Below are positions 34,354-43,800 of a DNA stretch of 62,933 bases, in pieces. Numbering within the stretch: position 1 is the first letter of the stretch; the number at the start of each line of letters is the position of its first letter. The DNA lies in contig JAPHTF010000108.1 in the NCBI GenBank assembly GCA_026197095.1, positions 1 to 62,933 of the forward strand, given 5' to 3'. The translations under genes were made by a program, and so were the position numbers. The notes beneath the pieces were generated by a model. It ran no database searches. It was not told the DNA's origin and worked only from the letters and a program-made list of their open reading frames with translations. This DNA comes from Gammaproteobacteria bacterium. GTDB taxonomy: Bacteria > Pseudomonadota > Gammaproteobacteria > UBA6429 > Thiohalophilaceae.

Positions 34354-35991
34354 ATGGCAAAAAATAAATATACAGACATTGATGATTCCACTTCGAGTGA
34401 TAAATGGAAAACAAAATATTTAGCCAGCCTGGAAGAACTGGAAGTAAAAGAGCAACAATGGATTGACAGTGAAAGAAACTTACGTGCATTAATCTCCCAC
34501 CTGACAAATGCAGCAGATACTTCTTCATTAAAGCTTAATCAACAATTAAGCGTATTACGTGATGCTATCAATAAAGGTGTTGCGGCAAATAAATTAAAAA
34601 AAGCCATCGATGAGGTTGCCGATAGCATCCTTGGTTTAGATGCTTTGCGTGAAAAGAAAAAAAATGAAGCCAGGGATCTGTTTGTTGATTTTATTTCACA
34701 AGTTAAGCCCGCAGGAAAAATAGAAAATAAACTCTCAAAAGTTTCAGCAAATATTTCAAAAACATCTTCAACAAAAGAAATATCTCCTTTCATTAACGAA
34801 ATGGCTAAATTACTTGTTAATTCGTTATCAGTTGCCGAGAAAAAGAAAGATAAAGGTTTCTTATCATCAGTATTGAAAAAAAATAATGAGCCAAAAGAAA
34901 AGATAATAGAGACAACGAAAGGAATCACTGCAGAAAAAGGCTTGAATTTAGATGGCGCCGTAAAGAGTTTAGCCGCTCTGTTAGAGAAAATGATTTTACC
35001 TGCCGATTTGCAGGTTGAAGCTAATTTAATAAAAAGGAAATTGAGCCAATCAGCAAATGAAGATGTGTTTCTAATCTCATTGGAGCAAACAGTAGGAATA
35101 ACAGCAGATGTTCTTGACAGGGTAAAAAAAGAAAAGAAAGAAATTGAAGATTTTTTAAAACAGTTAACCGGTCGTTTACATGAGCTGGATAAAGACATAA
35201 GAGAAACGGCAAGAATAAGAGAGCTGACTCATTTACACGGAAAGGAAATGGCAGATGGAATGAAAACAGAAATGGAATCAATGGAAGAAGGTATTAGTAA
35301 TATCAATAACCTTGATGAATTAAAAACAGCCATTCAGTCACGGGTAATATTATTGCGCAATCATGTTGACAACTTTATTTCAACTGAAGGTGGCAAAAAT
35401 CAGGAAGCCATTTCAGTAATAGAACAATTAAAAAAACAAGTTAAGGAAATGGAGAGAGAATCGGCAGAACTCAAGCAACAAATTGAAAAAGAAAAACAAC
35501 AAACTTTGCGGGATGTATTAACAGAAATACCAAACAGACTGGCTTATGAAGAAAGATTAAGTCTTGAACTGGCTAATTACCGTCGTAATAAAAATCCATT
35601 CACCCTTGTTGTCTGGGATATTGATTTTTTTAAAAAGGTCAATGACGTTTATGGTCATGCCGCGGGTGATCAGGTGTTGAAACTAGTCGCGACAATATTA
35701 AATAAAAATATGCGAGAAACAGATTTTATCGCACGCTACGGTGGTGAAGAATTTGTCTCAATTTTACCGGCTACGGATTTAAAAGCAGCGCAATTAGTGA
35801 CCGATAAGTTAAGAGAATTAATCGAGACAAGTAATTTTCATTTTCGTGAAGAGCGAGTCAATGTGACAGTGTCAGCAGGCTTTGCAGAAGTGAGAAATAA
35901 TGAAGATGGGGAAAGCGTATTTGTACGCGCCGATAAAGCATTGTATAAAGCGAAAGAAAATGGTCGTAATAACTGCCAGGCTGCATATTAA
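34354..35991 (+). CDS. Diguanylate cyclase with long coiled-coil N-terminus
   Basis: This 545-residue cytoplasmic protein makes cyclic di-GMP. Residues about 1-370 are helical and coiled-coil-rich with no recognisable input domain. A C-terminal GGDEF domain follows, starting near LRDVLTEIPNRLAYEER. The active site is ARYGGEEFVS, and the inhibitory I-site RxxD is present five residues before it (RETD). It is probably an active, product-inhibited cyclase. It follows the EEP gene at 1 base, matching the Pseudomonas order. Confidence 0.93.
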   Translation: MAKNKYTDIDDSTSSDKWKTKYLASLEELEVKEQQWIDSERNLRALISHLTNAADTSSLKLNQQLSVLRDAINKGVAANKLKKAIDEVADSILGLDALREKKKNEARDLFVDFISQVKPAGKIENKLSKVSANISKTSSTKEISPFINEMAKLLVNSLSVAEKKKDKGFLSSVLKKNNEPKEKIIETTKGITAEKGLNLDGAVKSLAALLEKMILPADLQVEANLIKRKLSQSANEDVFLISLEQTVGITADVLDRVKKEKKEIEDFLKQLTGRLHELDKDIRETARIRELTHLHGKEMADGMKTEMESMEEGISNINNLDELKTAIQSRVILLRNHVDNFISTEGGKNQEAISVIEQLKKQVKEMERESAELKQQIEKEKQQTLRDVLTEIPNRLAYEERLSLELANYRRNKNPFTLVVWDIDFFKKVNDVYGHAAGDQVLKLVATILNKNMRETDFIARYGGEEFVSILPATDLKAAQLVTDKLRELIETSNFHFREERVNVTVSAGFAEVRNNEDGESVFVRADKALYKAKENGRNNCQAAY

Positions 35992-36038
35992 AATATTAAG
36001 AATAGTATCAGGTATTAATGTCACTCCTTAAGCGATAG

Positions 36039-36512
36039 CTAAGTATTTTTTTTTGTAATTAACCAGTATGTTATCCCCAATGCCAAAACTACTGCAGCGG
36101 TAGCATAAATATATTGCGGTGTTATTCTATCGAAATCAAAAATAATTACTTTTCGGGAAATCGCCATAAGCGCAGTAGCAATAACCAGGCGCACTGGTAT
36201 TACATTGGTGCTGAGATACATGCTGATATTAATAAAGATTTCGATTGCTATAAGTACTGCTAAAAATGCACCAAATGTTGCAAGGATGTCATTAATTTGT
36301 AGAAGCAGGAATGGCGGTTCGGCTAGACGCTGGTATAAAACATAAATAACATCACCAATACCCCAGACAATAACAAGAACCATAAGTACAGCAAGTATTT
36401 TTACTGCGACTCTTATTATCCGATGTAAAAAACGAATAGTCTGGTCTTCATGTTCTAAATGAAGATCATGGCCGGGTTCATGTTCATATTTTGACGGATT
36501 ATCTGAACTCAT
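36039..36512 (-). CDS. PsiE-family membrane protein
   Basis: This 157-residue protein has a charged, His-rich N-terminus (YEHEPGHDLHLEHEDQ) then four membrane helices, with the PsiE-like segment LIAIEIFINISMYLSTNVIPVRLVIATALMAISRKVIIFDF. PsiE is a phosphate-starvation-inducible inner-membrane protein of unknown mechanism. A second member of the family lies at 58648-59043. No Pho box was recognised upstream. Confidence 0.8.
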   Translation of the reverse strand: MSSDNPSKYEHEPGHDLHLEHEDQTIRFLHRIIRVAVKILAVLMVLVIVWGIGDVIYVLYQRLAEPPFLLLQINDILATFGAFLAVLIAIEIFINISMYLSTNVIPVRLVIATALMAISRKVIIFDFDRITPQYIYATAAVVLALGITYWLITKKNT

Positions 36513-36829
36513 AGTGTCCTCAGTGATTAAAAATTAATTTTATAATCTACCTGATTGTTTTAAACCTTAACTCTATTTTAGTTCAATATGTTGCTGTTTA
36601 AAGAAAATATCTATCATATAACATTAAAATAAAGATAAATTTCAATAAAGATTATGAGAACGAATTCAGAAAAGTAATAAATTAAGATTGTGAAACCGGT
36701 CATACTTTGTGCATGATTCATATCACATATATCTATAGCAATTGTTAATAATCGTTTCTTTTATAAACGGATTCTCCAGGTGCTTGTATAGTTGATATTC
36801 ATAGTTGCACAAGAGAGGCAGCAATTATT
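36513..36829. promoter_or_regulatory. Divergent region with a weak FNR/CRP-like site
   Basis: This 317-base A/T-rich divergent region contains ATGATTCATATCAC at 36713-36726, which matches the FNR-type TGAT-N4-ATCA core but not the outer bases. A TTAATAAT follows about 21-24 bases downstream and could be a -10 for the plus-strand gene. The evidence is weak, and no other structure was seen. Confidence 0.3.
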
Positions 36830-37537
36830 GTGTATAAGATCTATTATAATTATCAATTTGATTTTCACGATGGCAATCATAAAGAGTTCCAGGTTGATTT
36901 TAATAGTAAGAGTTTGCGCTCAGAATTACCGGATGGCAGTCATTACCCTGATTGGGCACAGCTTGAAGTTCATCAATGTCTAAATTGTCCATTAACCAGT
37001 GAAGATTATTTATATTGTCCATTAGCGGTAAATCTCGTTCCAATTATTTACTGGTGTAAGGATCTTTCATCTTATGATGAGGTTGATGTCACTGTTACTT
37101 CTGCAGAACGTGAAGTGCATGCTCATACAAGTTTGCAGCGGGCAGTAAGTTCATTATTAGGTCTGTTGATGAGCAGTAGCGCCTGTCCAAAAATGAAGTT
37201 TTTAAGACCACTTGCGCGTTTTCATCTTCCGCTCGCAACACATGAAGAAACAATTTTCCGCGCGGTATCGGCAACATTTTTAAAAAACTATTTTGAAAAT
37301 AAAGGACATAACAAAGATAACGATTCATTGATGGAATTAAAAAAACAGTACCAGGAAATTCAGAATGTAAATCGGTTTATAGCAGAAAGGATACGTGGAG
37401 CAATAAAAAAAGATGCAGCAGTCAATGCAATTGTATTATTAGATGTCTTATCAAAAAAAGTATCATTTAGTATTGATGATTCATTACAACAAATTCAATA
37501 TTTATTTGATAACGATGATGAGTCAGAGGTGGCTTAG
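36830..37537 (+). CDS. Uncharacterised protein with CxxCPL cysteine motif
   Basis: This 235-residue soluble protein starts at a GTG. The N-terminal domain (about residues 1-75) resembles a small beta domain and ends in LEVHQCLNCPLTSEDYLYCPLAVNLVPI, where three Cys and a His could bind a metal or a cluster. The middle (about 80-165) and a helical C-terminus follow. It may belong to a DUF6901-like family, but I am not sure. No signal peptide is seen. It is divergent from the PsiE gene. Confidence 0.7.
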   Translation: MYKIYYNYQFDFHDGNHKEFQVDFNSKSLRSELPDGSHYPDWAQLEVHQCLNCPLTSEDYLYCPLAVNLVPIIYWCKDLSSYDEVDVTVTSAEREVHAHTSLQRAVSSLLGLLMSSSACPKMKFLRPLARFHLPLATHEETIFRAVSATFLKNYFENKGHNKDNDSLMELKKQYQEIQNVNRFIAERIRGAIKKDAAVNAIVLLDVLSKKVSFSIDDSLQQIQYLFDNDDESEVA

Positions 37538-37567
37538 GAGAAATATTATTTAGTATTTAAGCAATAT

Positions 37568-37593
37568 AAAAAGGCAGTAATGACTGCCTTTTA
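37568..37593. terminator. Bidirectional intrinsic terminator
   Basis: AAAAGGCAGT (37569-37578) pairs with ACTGCCTTTT (37583-37592). It serves the convergent CxxCPL and lipoprotein genes. Confidence 0.85.
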
Positions 37594-37604
37594 TATTATG
37601 AGAA

Positions 37605-37997
37605 TTAAAGGGCGGATAATTGTGCCTGTATTTGGCGGTTTAAATTTTGTACCCAGCTATTATAGTTTTTATGGATATTGCTGCCATCAAAATCCAGATT
37701 TTGGCTATCTTTGTAAGTAATACTGTAGGCTTTATTGGTGTATTTAACATCAACAATGGCGACATGCTTGCGCAAAAATAATGTACCAACAATATGCCCT
37801 GATTCTTTTGCTTTCATGGTCCAGCCTAGCCCCGCACCAGCACGAATAATGGCTTTTTTGATATCATTTGAGGAATGTTTACCAGTAATTTCAATGGGTG
37901 CGTCTTCAATATTTAAGATAGGATTAGCTCGGCAGCCAGCTAATATTAATAACAATGCAGTCGCTATAATGACGACGTAATTTTGTTTAATTTTCAT
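37605..37997 (-). CDS. Small lipoprotein of unknown function
   Basis: This 130-residue protein has the lipobox LAGC at about residue 22 (ILLILAGCRANP). The mature domain is small, mixed alpha/beta, with a KKAIIRAGAGLGWTMKAKESGHIVGTLFLRKHVAIVDVKYT core that resembles small outer-membrane-associated lipoproteins of unknown role. It is convergent with the CxxCPL gene and divergent from the glycosyltransferase gene. Confidence 0.8.
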   Translation of the reverse strand: MKIKQNYVVIIATALLLILAGCRANPILNIEDAPIEITGKHSSNDIKKAIIRAGAGLGWTMKAKESGHIVGTLFLRKHVAIVDVKYTNKAYSITYKDSQNLDFDGSNIHKNYNSWVQNLNRQIQAQLSAL

Positions 37998-38071
37998 AAT
38001 ATATTTTCCCTTTCGATAGAAATTTATTACAATGTTTTCAATTATATAGCGTTTTTTCTTTAGAGGTTAGT

Positions 38072-38839
38072 ATGCATCAGAATAATAAAATTAACAATTT
38101 TGCCATTGTTATTCCTGCATACAATGAAGAAGCGACCATCCGAAATATTGTAGAACGCGCTTTAAATCAGAGCGATAAAGTCATTGTCGTTGATGATGGT
38201 TCAGCGGATAACACCATTGGTGAACTTGACGGCCTAGGTATAACCCTGATAAAGCATGAAACCAATAAAGGCAAAGCTGCAAGCTTATGGGATGGGTTTA
38301 GCTCAGCATTGGAAATGTGTGTTGATGCCATTATTACGCTTGATGGTGATGGGCAGCACGCTCCTGAAGATATCCTCTTGCTACTAGAAAAAGCCAACGA
38401 TTTCCCCAGAGATATCATTATCGGCGCACGCCTGGCGGATAAATCTGCCATTCCGGCAAAACGCTATTATGCTAACAAGTTTGCTAACTTCTGGATCGCA
38501 TGGGCTGCCGCTTATCCTATTCATGACAGCCAGTCTGGCTTTCGATTATATCCCGCAGCCTTATTTAATGATTTGAAGATTTCGACAAAACATGGGTTTG
38601 TCTTTGAAAGTGAAATATTAATTAAGGCCGCGCAAAAAAATATCTATAGCCATCCTGTTAAAATACCTGCTGTATACAAAAAAGGAGCACGGCCAAGTCA
38701 CTTCCGTGGTGTTGCAGACATTACCCTGATTACTTTAATGGTTGCCAGGTCATTAATTTCCAGAGGTATGTATCTTAAAGGCTTGTATCGTTCTTTTATC
38801 AATCCTTTCGATGTAGAAAAACCCGCCGTGACAAAATGA
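38072..38839 (+). CDS. Glycosyltransferase family 2
   Basis: This 255-residue enzyme has the GT2 (GT-A fold) N-terminal motif FAIVIPAYNEEATIRNIV (about residues 10-27), the metal-binding DxD-like ITLDGDGQH, and the SQSGFRLY acceptor loop. It resembles dolichol-phosphate/undecaprenyl-phosphate sugar transferases but lacks C-terminal membrane helices. It is followed by the YdcF gene at 1 base. In APE-type clusters a GT2 enzyme is often present; this pair converges on the polyene-like operon, so a link is possible but unproven. Confidence 0.88.
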   Translation: MHQNNKINNFAIVIPAYNEEATIRNIVERALNQSDKVIVVDDGSADNTIGELDGLGITLIKHETNKGKAASLWDGFSSALEMCVDAIITLDGDGQHAPEDILLLLEKANDFPRDIIIGARLADKSAIPAKRYYANKFANFWIAWAAAYPIHDSQSGFRLYPAALFNDLKISTKHGFVFESEILIKAAQKNIYSHPVKIPAVYKKGARPSHFRGVADITLITLMVARSLISRGMYLKGLYRSFINPFDVEKPAVTK

Positions 38840-38840
38840 A

Positions 38841-39509
38841 ATGTTACCTAAGCAAGAAAATAAAATAGATATAGATGGTTACGCCATGTTGCTATTATCA
38901 ACACTCGTGGTGATAGCGACAGCAGGGTTGTCGTATGTATTGTGTTTAAGGAAAATATTTTTAACGGCAAAGAATGAAACACATTATTGTGATAATGATG
39001 TTATGGTATTTGTATTAGGTAAAAAATTACAAAAGAATAAACCTGATTATGAATATGTGCAGCGTCTGAAACGCGCTAATGCTATTTTGAATGAAGATGA
39101 TGACTCACAGGTTATTATTCTGGGCGGAAAAACAGGTGACGCTATCATTACAGAAGCGCATGCAGGAAAAGACTTTCTTGAGAAATTTGAAATAGACCCA
39201 TTACGTATTCATCTCGAACAAACATCACGCAATACACTTGAAAATATTAGAAACGCTATTTCATTTTTAAAAATAGAAAATAAAAAAATTGTGATTGTTT
39301 CTAATCGATATCATTTAGCGCGCGCCAAACAAATGGCCAATGGTTTTGGATTAGAAGTCGAACTTTGCGCTGCCGAAGAAAAATTAAGCATGGATTTATT
39401 ATTAATGGTTAAGTTGATGACAGAAGCATTACATGTGCATTGGTATTTGACTGGTAAGTATTGGGCCAGGATAACTAATAATAAAAATATGTTAAGTAGA
39501 ATTAGTTAA
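38841..39509 (+). CDS. YdcF/ElyC-like DUF218 membrane-anchored protein
   Basis: This 222-residue protein has one N-terminal membrane helix (about residues 14-36) then a DUF218 domain: VMVFVLGKKL, QVIILGGKTGDAIITEA and the EQTSRNTLENIRNA motif, with VIVSNRYHLARAKQM. The family includes the envelope factors ElyC and YdcF, possibly linked to lipid-linked sugar metabolism. The ATG lies 1 base after the GT2 stop, so the two are cotranscribed. Confidence 0.82.
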   Translation: MLPKQENKIDIDGYAMLLLSTLVVIATAGLSYVLCLRKIFLTAKNETHYCDNDVMVFVLGKKLQKNKPDYEYVQRLKRANAILNEDDDSQVIILGGKTGDAIITEAHAGKDFLEKFEIDPLRIHLEQTSRNTLENIRNAISFLKIENKKIVIVSNRYHLARAKQMANGFGLEVELCAAEEKLSMDLLLMVKLMTEALHVHWYLTGKYWARITNNKNMLSRIS

Positions 39510-39531
39510 AGCTCACAATACTGCAAGAAAG

Positions 39532-40605
39532 CTATGTGTCGATATGTCTATAATTAAACATCTTATATGCTTTATCCCATCTGTTATTTACTAAAGCGCG
39601 CTCTTTGTTAGTTATCTTGTAGATATTTTTTTTATAATTACGAGTAGAGTATAAGTAAGCTGAAATATTAGCCTCTGCTTTGCTATATCCATCAATAGCA
39701 AGCTTGCTGTAAATTGACCTGGTCATTTCGGCAGGTGATTTCTCAAGTTCCTCAAATGCTATTTCTATAAGATGTGATTTTGGAATTAATTTTTTATCTT
39801 CGCTATATGCGTTAAGCAATGATATATATCTTGATAATATAAATTTACCAGAGTCAGTTTTATTGGCTGTTAATTTGTTATGTTCAAATAATTTATTCGC
39901 TTGATGTAAGCTTGAGATAAAAACATCCTCCGGGCGACGATAAATATATATAAATTTTGCGCCTGGAAATAATTTAAGTATTTCTTTAATACGAAGAGTA
40001 TTCATTGGGGACTTAAATAGCAAACGACATCCTGTTGCATATGTGATTTTTTTTGCAAACCACAAAAATGATTTAGACCAGCGTTTTTTGTTTATTTTAT
40101 ATAATTTAAGATGTTCATTAAACGAGCTTTTATCAGGAAATATAAAATGCAACATGTAAGAGTTAGATGTAAGTTTTAACAGCGCAAACTCATCATCAAA
40201 AGGTTCATCTACACCAAATGACATTGCATCGAAAATACGTGTAGGCGGTAGTGTTTTACTAATAGCTGATTTTATAAATTTTTCAGAAGATAAAAATGCT
40301 TGAGGTAAAGCACATTGATAAAAAGAAGGTGTTGCGAACTGTTGATCTTGAGCTAATATTTTTTGTAGAAATGTGGTGCCTGATCTCCAGTGACCTATTA
40401 TAAAAACCGGAGAATCAATAATAGCCGTGTTTTTGATACGTCGGCGATATAAAATATTGTCAATGAAACTAAAAATAGAGCTAATCAGGCTAACTTTTAC
40501 CAGGCGGATAATATCTAAAAAATATTTCGTACTGATTCGATGCTTAAATAATATTTTTAATAATTTAAAAAATGAAGTGCCTGTTAAAAACTGTTGGCGA
40601 ACCAT
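39532..40605 (-). CDS. PAPS-dependent sulfotransferase, last gene of the polyene-like operon
   Basis: This 357-residue protein is of the Sulfotransfer_3 type. The 5'-phosphosulfate-binding loop is GHWRSGTTFLQK (about residues 71-82) and the 3'-phosphate site is IYIYRRPEDVFISSLHQA. The substrate is presumably a small molecule or lipid. It starts exactly after the stop of the FabG-like gene (40606), so translation is coupled and it belongs to the operon. A sulfotransferase is not part of the APE clusters I know, and it could add a sulfate head group to the product; this is inference. Confidence 0.85.
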   Translation of the reverse strand: MVRQQFLTGTSFFKLLKILFKHRISTKYFLDIIRLVKVSLISSIFSFIDNILYRRRIKNTAIIDSPVFIIGHWRSGTTFLQKILAQDQQFATPSFYQCALPQAFLSSEKFIKSAISKTLPPTRIFDAMSFGVDEPFDDEFALLKLTSNSYMLHFIFPDKSSFNEHLKLYKINKKRWSKSFLWFAKKITYATGCRLLFKSPMNTLRIKEILKLFPGAKFIYIYRRPEDVFISSLHQANKLFEHNKLTANKTDSGKFILSRYISLLNAYSEDKKLIPKSHLIEIAFEELEKSPAEMTRSIYSKLAIDGYSKAEANISAYLYSTRNYKKNIYKITNKERALVNNRWDKAYKMFNYRHIDT

Positions 40606-41337
40606 TTACATCATGGCTCCATTGATACTAATGACCTGGCTTGAAATATACCCGGCACTATCTGAAGCAAGGAAGTTAACTAATGATGCAACTTCATCAG
40701 CTGTTCCCATTCTGTTCATGGGTACAAATTTTTTAATTTTATCTTTATCAAATACTTCTTCAGTCATACTGCCTGCAATAATACCGGGAGCAACCGCATT
40801 GACAGTAATGCCACGTGATGCGACTTCTACCGCTAATGATTTAGTTGCACCAATTAGCCCCGCTTTTGCAGCGGCGTAATTTGCCTGACCCCGATTACCC
40901 ATAATACCCGCGATCGAAGACATATTGATGATTCGTCCCCAGCGGGTTTGCATCATAGGCAGTAATAATGGTTGGGTAACATTAAAAAAACCATTTAAAT
41001 TAACATCAATAACCTGGTTCCATTGCTCAGGTTTCATACCCGCAAGGATCGCATCTTGATGAAGTCCTGCATTGTTAACCAGAACCTGAATAGGACCCTG
41101 TTCGAGTAATTTTTCAATGGCGGCTAAAGAAATATCTTGCTGTGTGATATCAAAACTTATTGATTCAGCACTTCCACCGCTTGATTTAATTTTTTCAACA
41201 ACACTGTCGGCCCTGGCAATATTCTGGTTGGCATGCACAACAACATGCAAGCCAGAAGCAGCAAGTTTTAAACAAATGGCTTCACCGATATCGCCACTAC
41301 CACCTGTTACCAGGGCTCGTTTAATTTTATTAGTCAT
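40606..41337 (-). CDS. 3-oxoacyl-ACP reductase, FabG/ApeQ-like
   Basis: This 243-residue short-chain dehydrogenase has the NADPH-binding TGGSGDIG at the N-terminus (about residues 12-19), NNAG at about 90, and the catalytic Ser/Tyr/Lys triad in MSSIAGIMGNRGQANYAAAK. It reduces 3-ketoacyl-ACP. It lies in the operon after the dehydratase and directly before the sulfotransferase. Sequence alone cannot separate a dedicated polyene reductase from housekeeping FabG, but the context argues for the former. Confidence 0.9.
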   Translation of the reverse strand: MTNKIKRALVTGGSGDIGEAICLKLAASGLHVVVHANQNIARADSVVEKIKSSGGSAESISFDITQQDISLAAIEKLLEQGPIQVLVNNAGLHQDAILAGMKPEQWNQVIDVNLNGFFNVTQPLLLPMMQTRWGRIINMSSIAGIMGNRGQANYAAAKAGLIGATKSLAVEVASRGITVNAVAPGIIAGSMTEEVFDKDKIKKFVPMNRMGTADEVASLVNFLASDSAGYISSQVISINGAMM

Positions 41338-41349
41338 AATCGTATGTAG

Positions 41350-41787
41350 TTATTTGTTGTGTGAAATAGCAACAACTGTTGCTCGTCCAGATACTAATTC
41401 GTTTTCAGCGGCGAATACATTAAAGGTGTAAATCATATTACCCTCCTGGGAAAGTATTTTAGTCGCCTTGATACATAATTCAGTTTTGAGTAAATCAATG
41501 TCACATAATTCTATTTTAACATCACGTAAGGCGGCTAAATAACCTTCTGTCATTTTTAATCCTTGCTCACGATCATGTAAACCACCATGAACAGCCATTG
41601 CCTGAGCAGCATATTCTATCAGGTGTACTGAAGAAAGATTTTCTTCACGACGCAAAGGATTGTTTGGCAAAAAATGAGATTTGCTGTAGCAAACTATTTT
41701 ATTATCATCCCAGAAATCAACACGATCCAGTAAACACATATCATAACTATGCGGGATTAAACAACAGAGTTCTTCATGATTAATCAT
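41350..41787 (-). CDS. Hotdog 3-hydroxyacyl-ACP dehydratase, ApeP-like
   Basis: This 145-residue hotdog protein begins LCCLIPHSYDMCLLDRVDFWDDN (the IPH-x-LLDRV start of the ApeP family) and carries VHLIEYAAQAMAVHGGL, with catalytic-context Glu/His. It acts with FabG and the ketosynthase pair to make conjugated double bonds. It overlaps the chain-length-factor-like gene by 4 bases. The usual ApeP length is about 150, so it looks complete. Confidence 0.82.
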   Translation of the reverse strand: MINHEELCCLIPHSYDMCLLDRVDFWDDNKIVCYSKSHFLPNNPLRREENLSSVHLIEYAAQAMAVHGGLHDREQGLKMTEGYLAALRDVKIELCDIDLLKTELCIKATKILSQEGNMIYTFNVFAAENELVSGRATVVAISHNK

Positions 41788-42578
41788 TGCGTGACATCAA
41801 CGATGAGTTTTGAATTATTAAGATAGGGCAAATAAAGTGTCGCAGTGTTTTTTGTGCATACGGCTTCAAGTAACGGTAAACTTTCTGCAATAGGATTGCT
41901 GTTTTGCAAAGGAGTTAGTGAGCTGTTGCTACACTGGCTTTTTTCAATATTGTTACGAGTAATATCAAGTTTAATACCTGCATAACTACTTTCAGTTTTA
42001 TTTAAACTAAGAACAAAAGCTGTCGCAAATGCTTCACGGCTATCGCTAAATTTATCGAGTGGTGCAGGTGCAGGAAAATCATAAGCAACATATAAAACAT
42101 CTTCTTGCTGGGTCAGCACCTGTGTAACGGCTTCAAGTAATCCGCTACTAAAGGTGGTGTCACCTGTTGAGATGCTGGTTGATGCTGCCGGAGATTTTGC
42201 TGCAATCGCCCAGTAACCTGAAGGTGCATTGTGCACAGAGTTATGAAATTGTGTAGGTGATATATATTTGGGAACCTTTGTCAGAGTATCGCAGATATTA
42301 TTGGAAATCTCAAAATCACCATTGGATGATGCAAATACAGCAGGGAGTTGTTGATCGGTAAGGTTTGCTTCGCCGGCAACATGAAGCGCGAGTTTAATGT
42401 AATTGGTGGTACGGCGACGTTCATTAGCGGGTAATAATTGCGGAACAAGTTTTGGGAATTCAGCTGTTTGCCATTGAGTTTGACCTGTAAGAACAGGCAT
42501 CGCTTGTTCAAGACCAATCATATTGGCAGCGGCAATACTGAGCGTATTAATATAAACAGGTTTCGTATTAAGGCTCAT
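41784..42578 (-). CDS. Ketosynthase-like chain length factor
   Basis: This roughly 264-residue protein is of the beta-ketoacyl synthase chain-length-factor type (Ketoacyl-synt_2). The core FHNSVHNAPSGYWAIAA is typical. No catalytic Cys is present where expected (TSISTGDTTFSSGLLEA), so it is probably a non-condensing partner of the ketosynthase. The ATG at 42578 overlaps the ketosynthase stop (ATGA); an upstream ATG (42605) is open but less likely. In APE systems such a partner shapes chain length. Confidence 0.82.
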   Translation of the reverse strand: MSLNTKPVYINTLSIAAANMIGLEQAMPVLTGQTQWQTAEFPKLVPQLLPANERRRTTNYIKLALHVAGEANLTDQQLPAVFASSNGDFEISNNICDTLTKVPKYISPTQFHNSVHNAPSGYWAIAAKSPAASTSISTGDTTFSSGLLEAVTQVLTQQEDVLYVAYDFPAPAPLDKFSDSREAFATAFVLSLNKTESSYAGIKLDITRNNIEKSQCSNSSLTPLQNSNPIAESLPLLEAVCTKNTATLYLPYLNNSKLIVDVTQ

Positions 42579-43789
42579 TGTTTTAAGCCTAAAATTAAAC
42601 TGCAATTACTGCCACCAAAACCAAATGAATTAGTAATGACATTTTTTATGCTTTGTTCTGTTATTGAATTTTCTTGAGTTAAATTTTCTAATAAAATATT
42701 CATATGTAAAGCAGGATCGCGCGCCTTTAAGTTCAGATTAGCCGGTAGAAACTGGTTTTCTAATATGAGCATACAAATTAATGCTTCGGTGATACCTGCG
42801 GCGCCCAGGGTATGGCCTGTCCAGCCTTTAGTTGAACTACACGGTGTCTGACTGCCAAATATATTTGTTACCGCTTTGTCTTCAGCCGCATCGTTAGCAG
42901 GAGTACCGGTACCGTGTAAATTGACATAATCAATTTCATCTGTGGAAAGATCAGCATTCGCCAATGCTTTGCGCATGGCATCCGCCGCACCACGTCCTTC
43001 TGGATGAGGGCTCGACATATGATAGGCATCACTGCTTTCACCATACCCTTTTAACATGATATTTAGATCAGATGATGTCACGTTTGATGTTGTTTCAAGC
43101 AGTGCAAACCCGGCTGCTTCACCAATACTAATGCCGTCCCTGTTTTCATCGCATGGACGACAGGGTTCAGTTGAAGTTAATTGCAATGAATGAAAACCAT
43201 AGAGTGATACCTGGGTTATGGTATCCACACCACCCACAATGGCGGCATCACAAAATCCGGACTCAATATGTCGATGCGCAGCAGAAAAGACTTTCGCGCT
43301 GGATGAGCAGGCTGTAGAAATAACCTGGCCGACACCCGTCAGCCCTAAAGATTGCTGGGTGTAATCCAGTAACGAGGTAAAGTTGTGGGTATGCATAAAA
43401 TCATAATCAGCTGGTAACTCACCCTGTTCGTTGCGTTGTAAATAGGCTTTTTCAGTTTCTTCGGAACCTGAGGTACTGCTACCCAAAAAAACGCCAATAC
43501 GATCTGCACCATATTTTACTTTGGCTTTATTTATTGCATCGCGAAAATCATCGCTATCGAGTGTCATTTTAGCGAGCTGATTATTGCGGCAGTTAAATGT
43601 TAAAAGTGAATCTTCAAGAGGATAATCATTAACGCCTTCAACCTGACCAAGCCATGTAGAAAAATCCAGGTTGCTGGAAAGCTGTAAGCCAGAATGATTA
43701 TTGAGCAAGGCAGCAAGCGTGGCATTTTTTCCACGACCTAATGCATTAATCATGCTGCTTGCCGTAATAATAAGTGGAGAAATTGGCAT
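42575..43789 (-). CDS. Beta-ketoacyl-ACP synthase, FabF-like (ApeO/ApeR type)
   Basis: This 404-residue condensing enzyme has the catalytic Cys in VISTACSSSAKVFSAAHRHIESG (TACSSS), and the His residues in NLHGTGTPANDAAE and STKGWTGHTLGAAGITEA, completing the Cys-His-His triad. It extends the acyl chain on ACP. The next gene overlaps it. The order KS, chain length factor, dehydratase, ketoreductase mirrors APE clusters. Confidence 0.92.
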   Translation of the reverse strand: MPISPLIITASSMINALGRGKNATLAALLNNHSGLQLSSNLDFSTWLGQVEGVNDYPLEDSLLTFNCRNNQLAKMTLDSDDFRDAINKAKVKYGADRIGVFLGSSTSGSEETEKAYLQRNEQGELPADYDFMHTHNFTSLLDYTQQSLGLTGVGQVISTACSSSAKVFSAAHRHIESGFCDAAIVGGVDTITQVSLYGFHSLQLTSTEPCRPCDENRDGISIGEAAGFALLETTSNVTSSDLNIMLKGYGESSDAYHMSSPHPEGRGAADAMRKALANADLSTDEIDYVNLHGTGTPANDAAEDKAVTNIFGSQTPCSSTKGWTGHTLGAAGITEALICMLILENQFLPANLNLKARDPALHMNILLENLTQENSITEQSIKNVITNSFGFGGSNCSLILGLKQ

Positions 43790-43800
43790 AAGTGCGTCTT

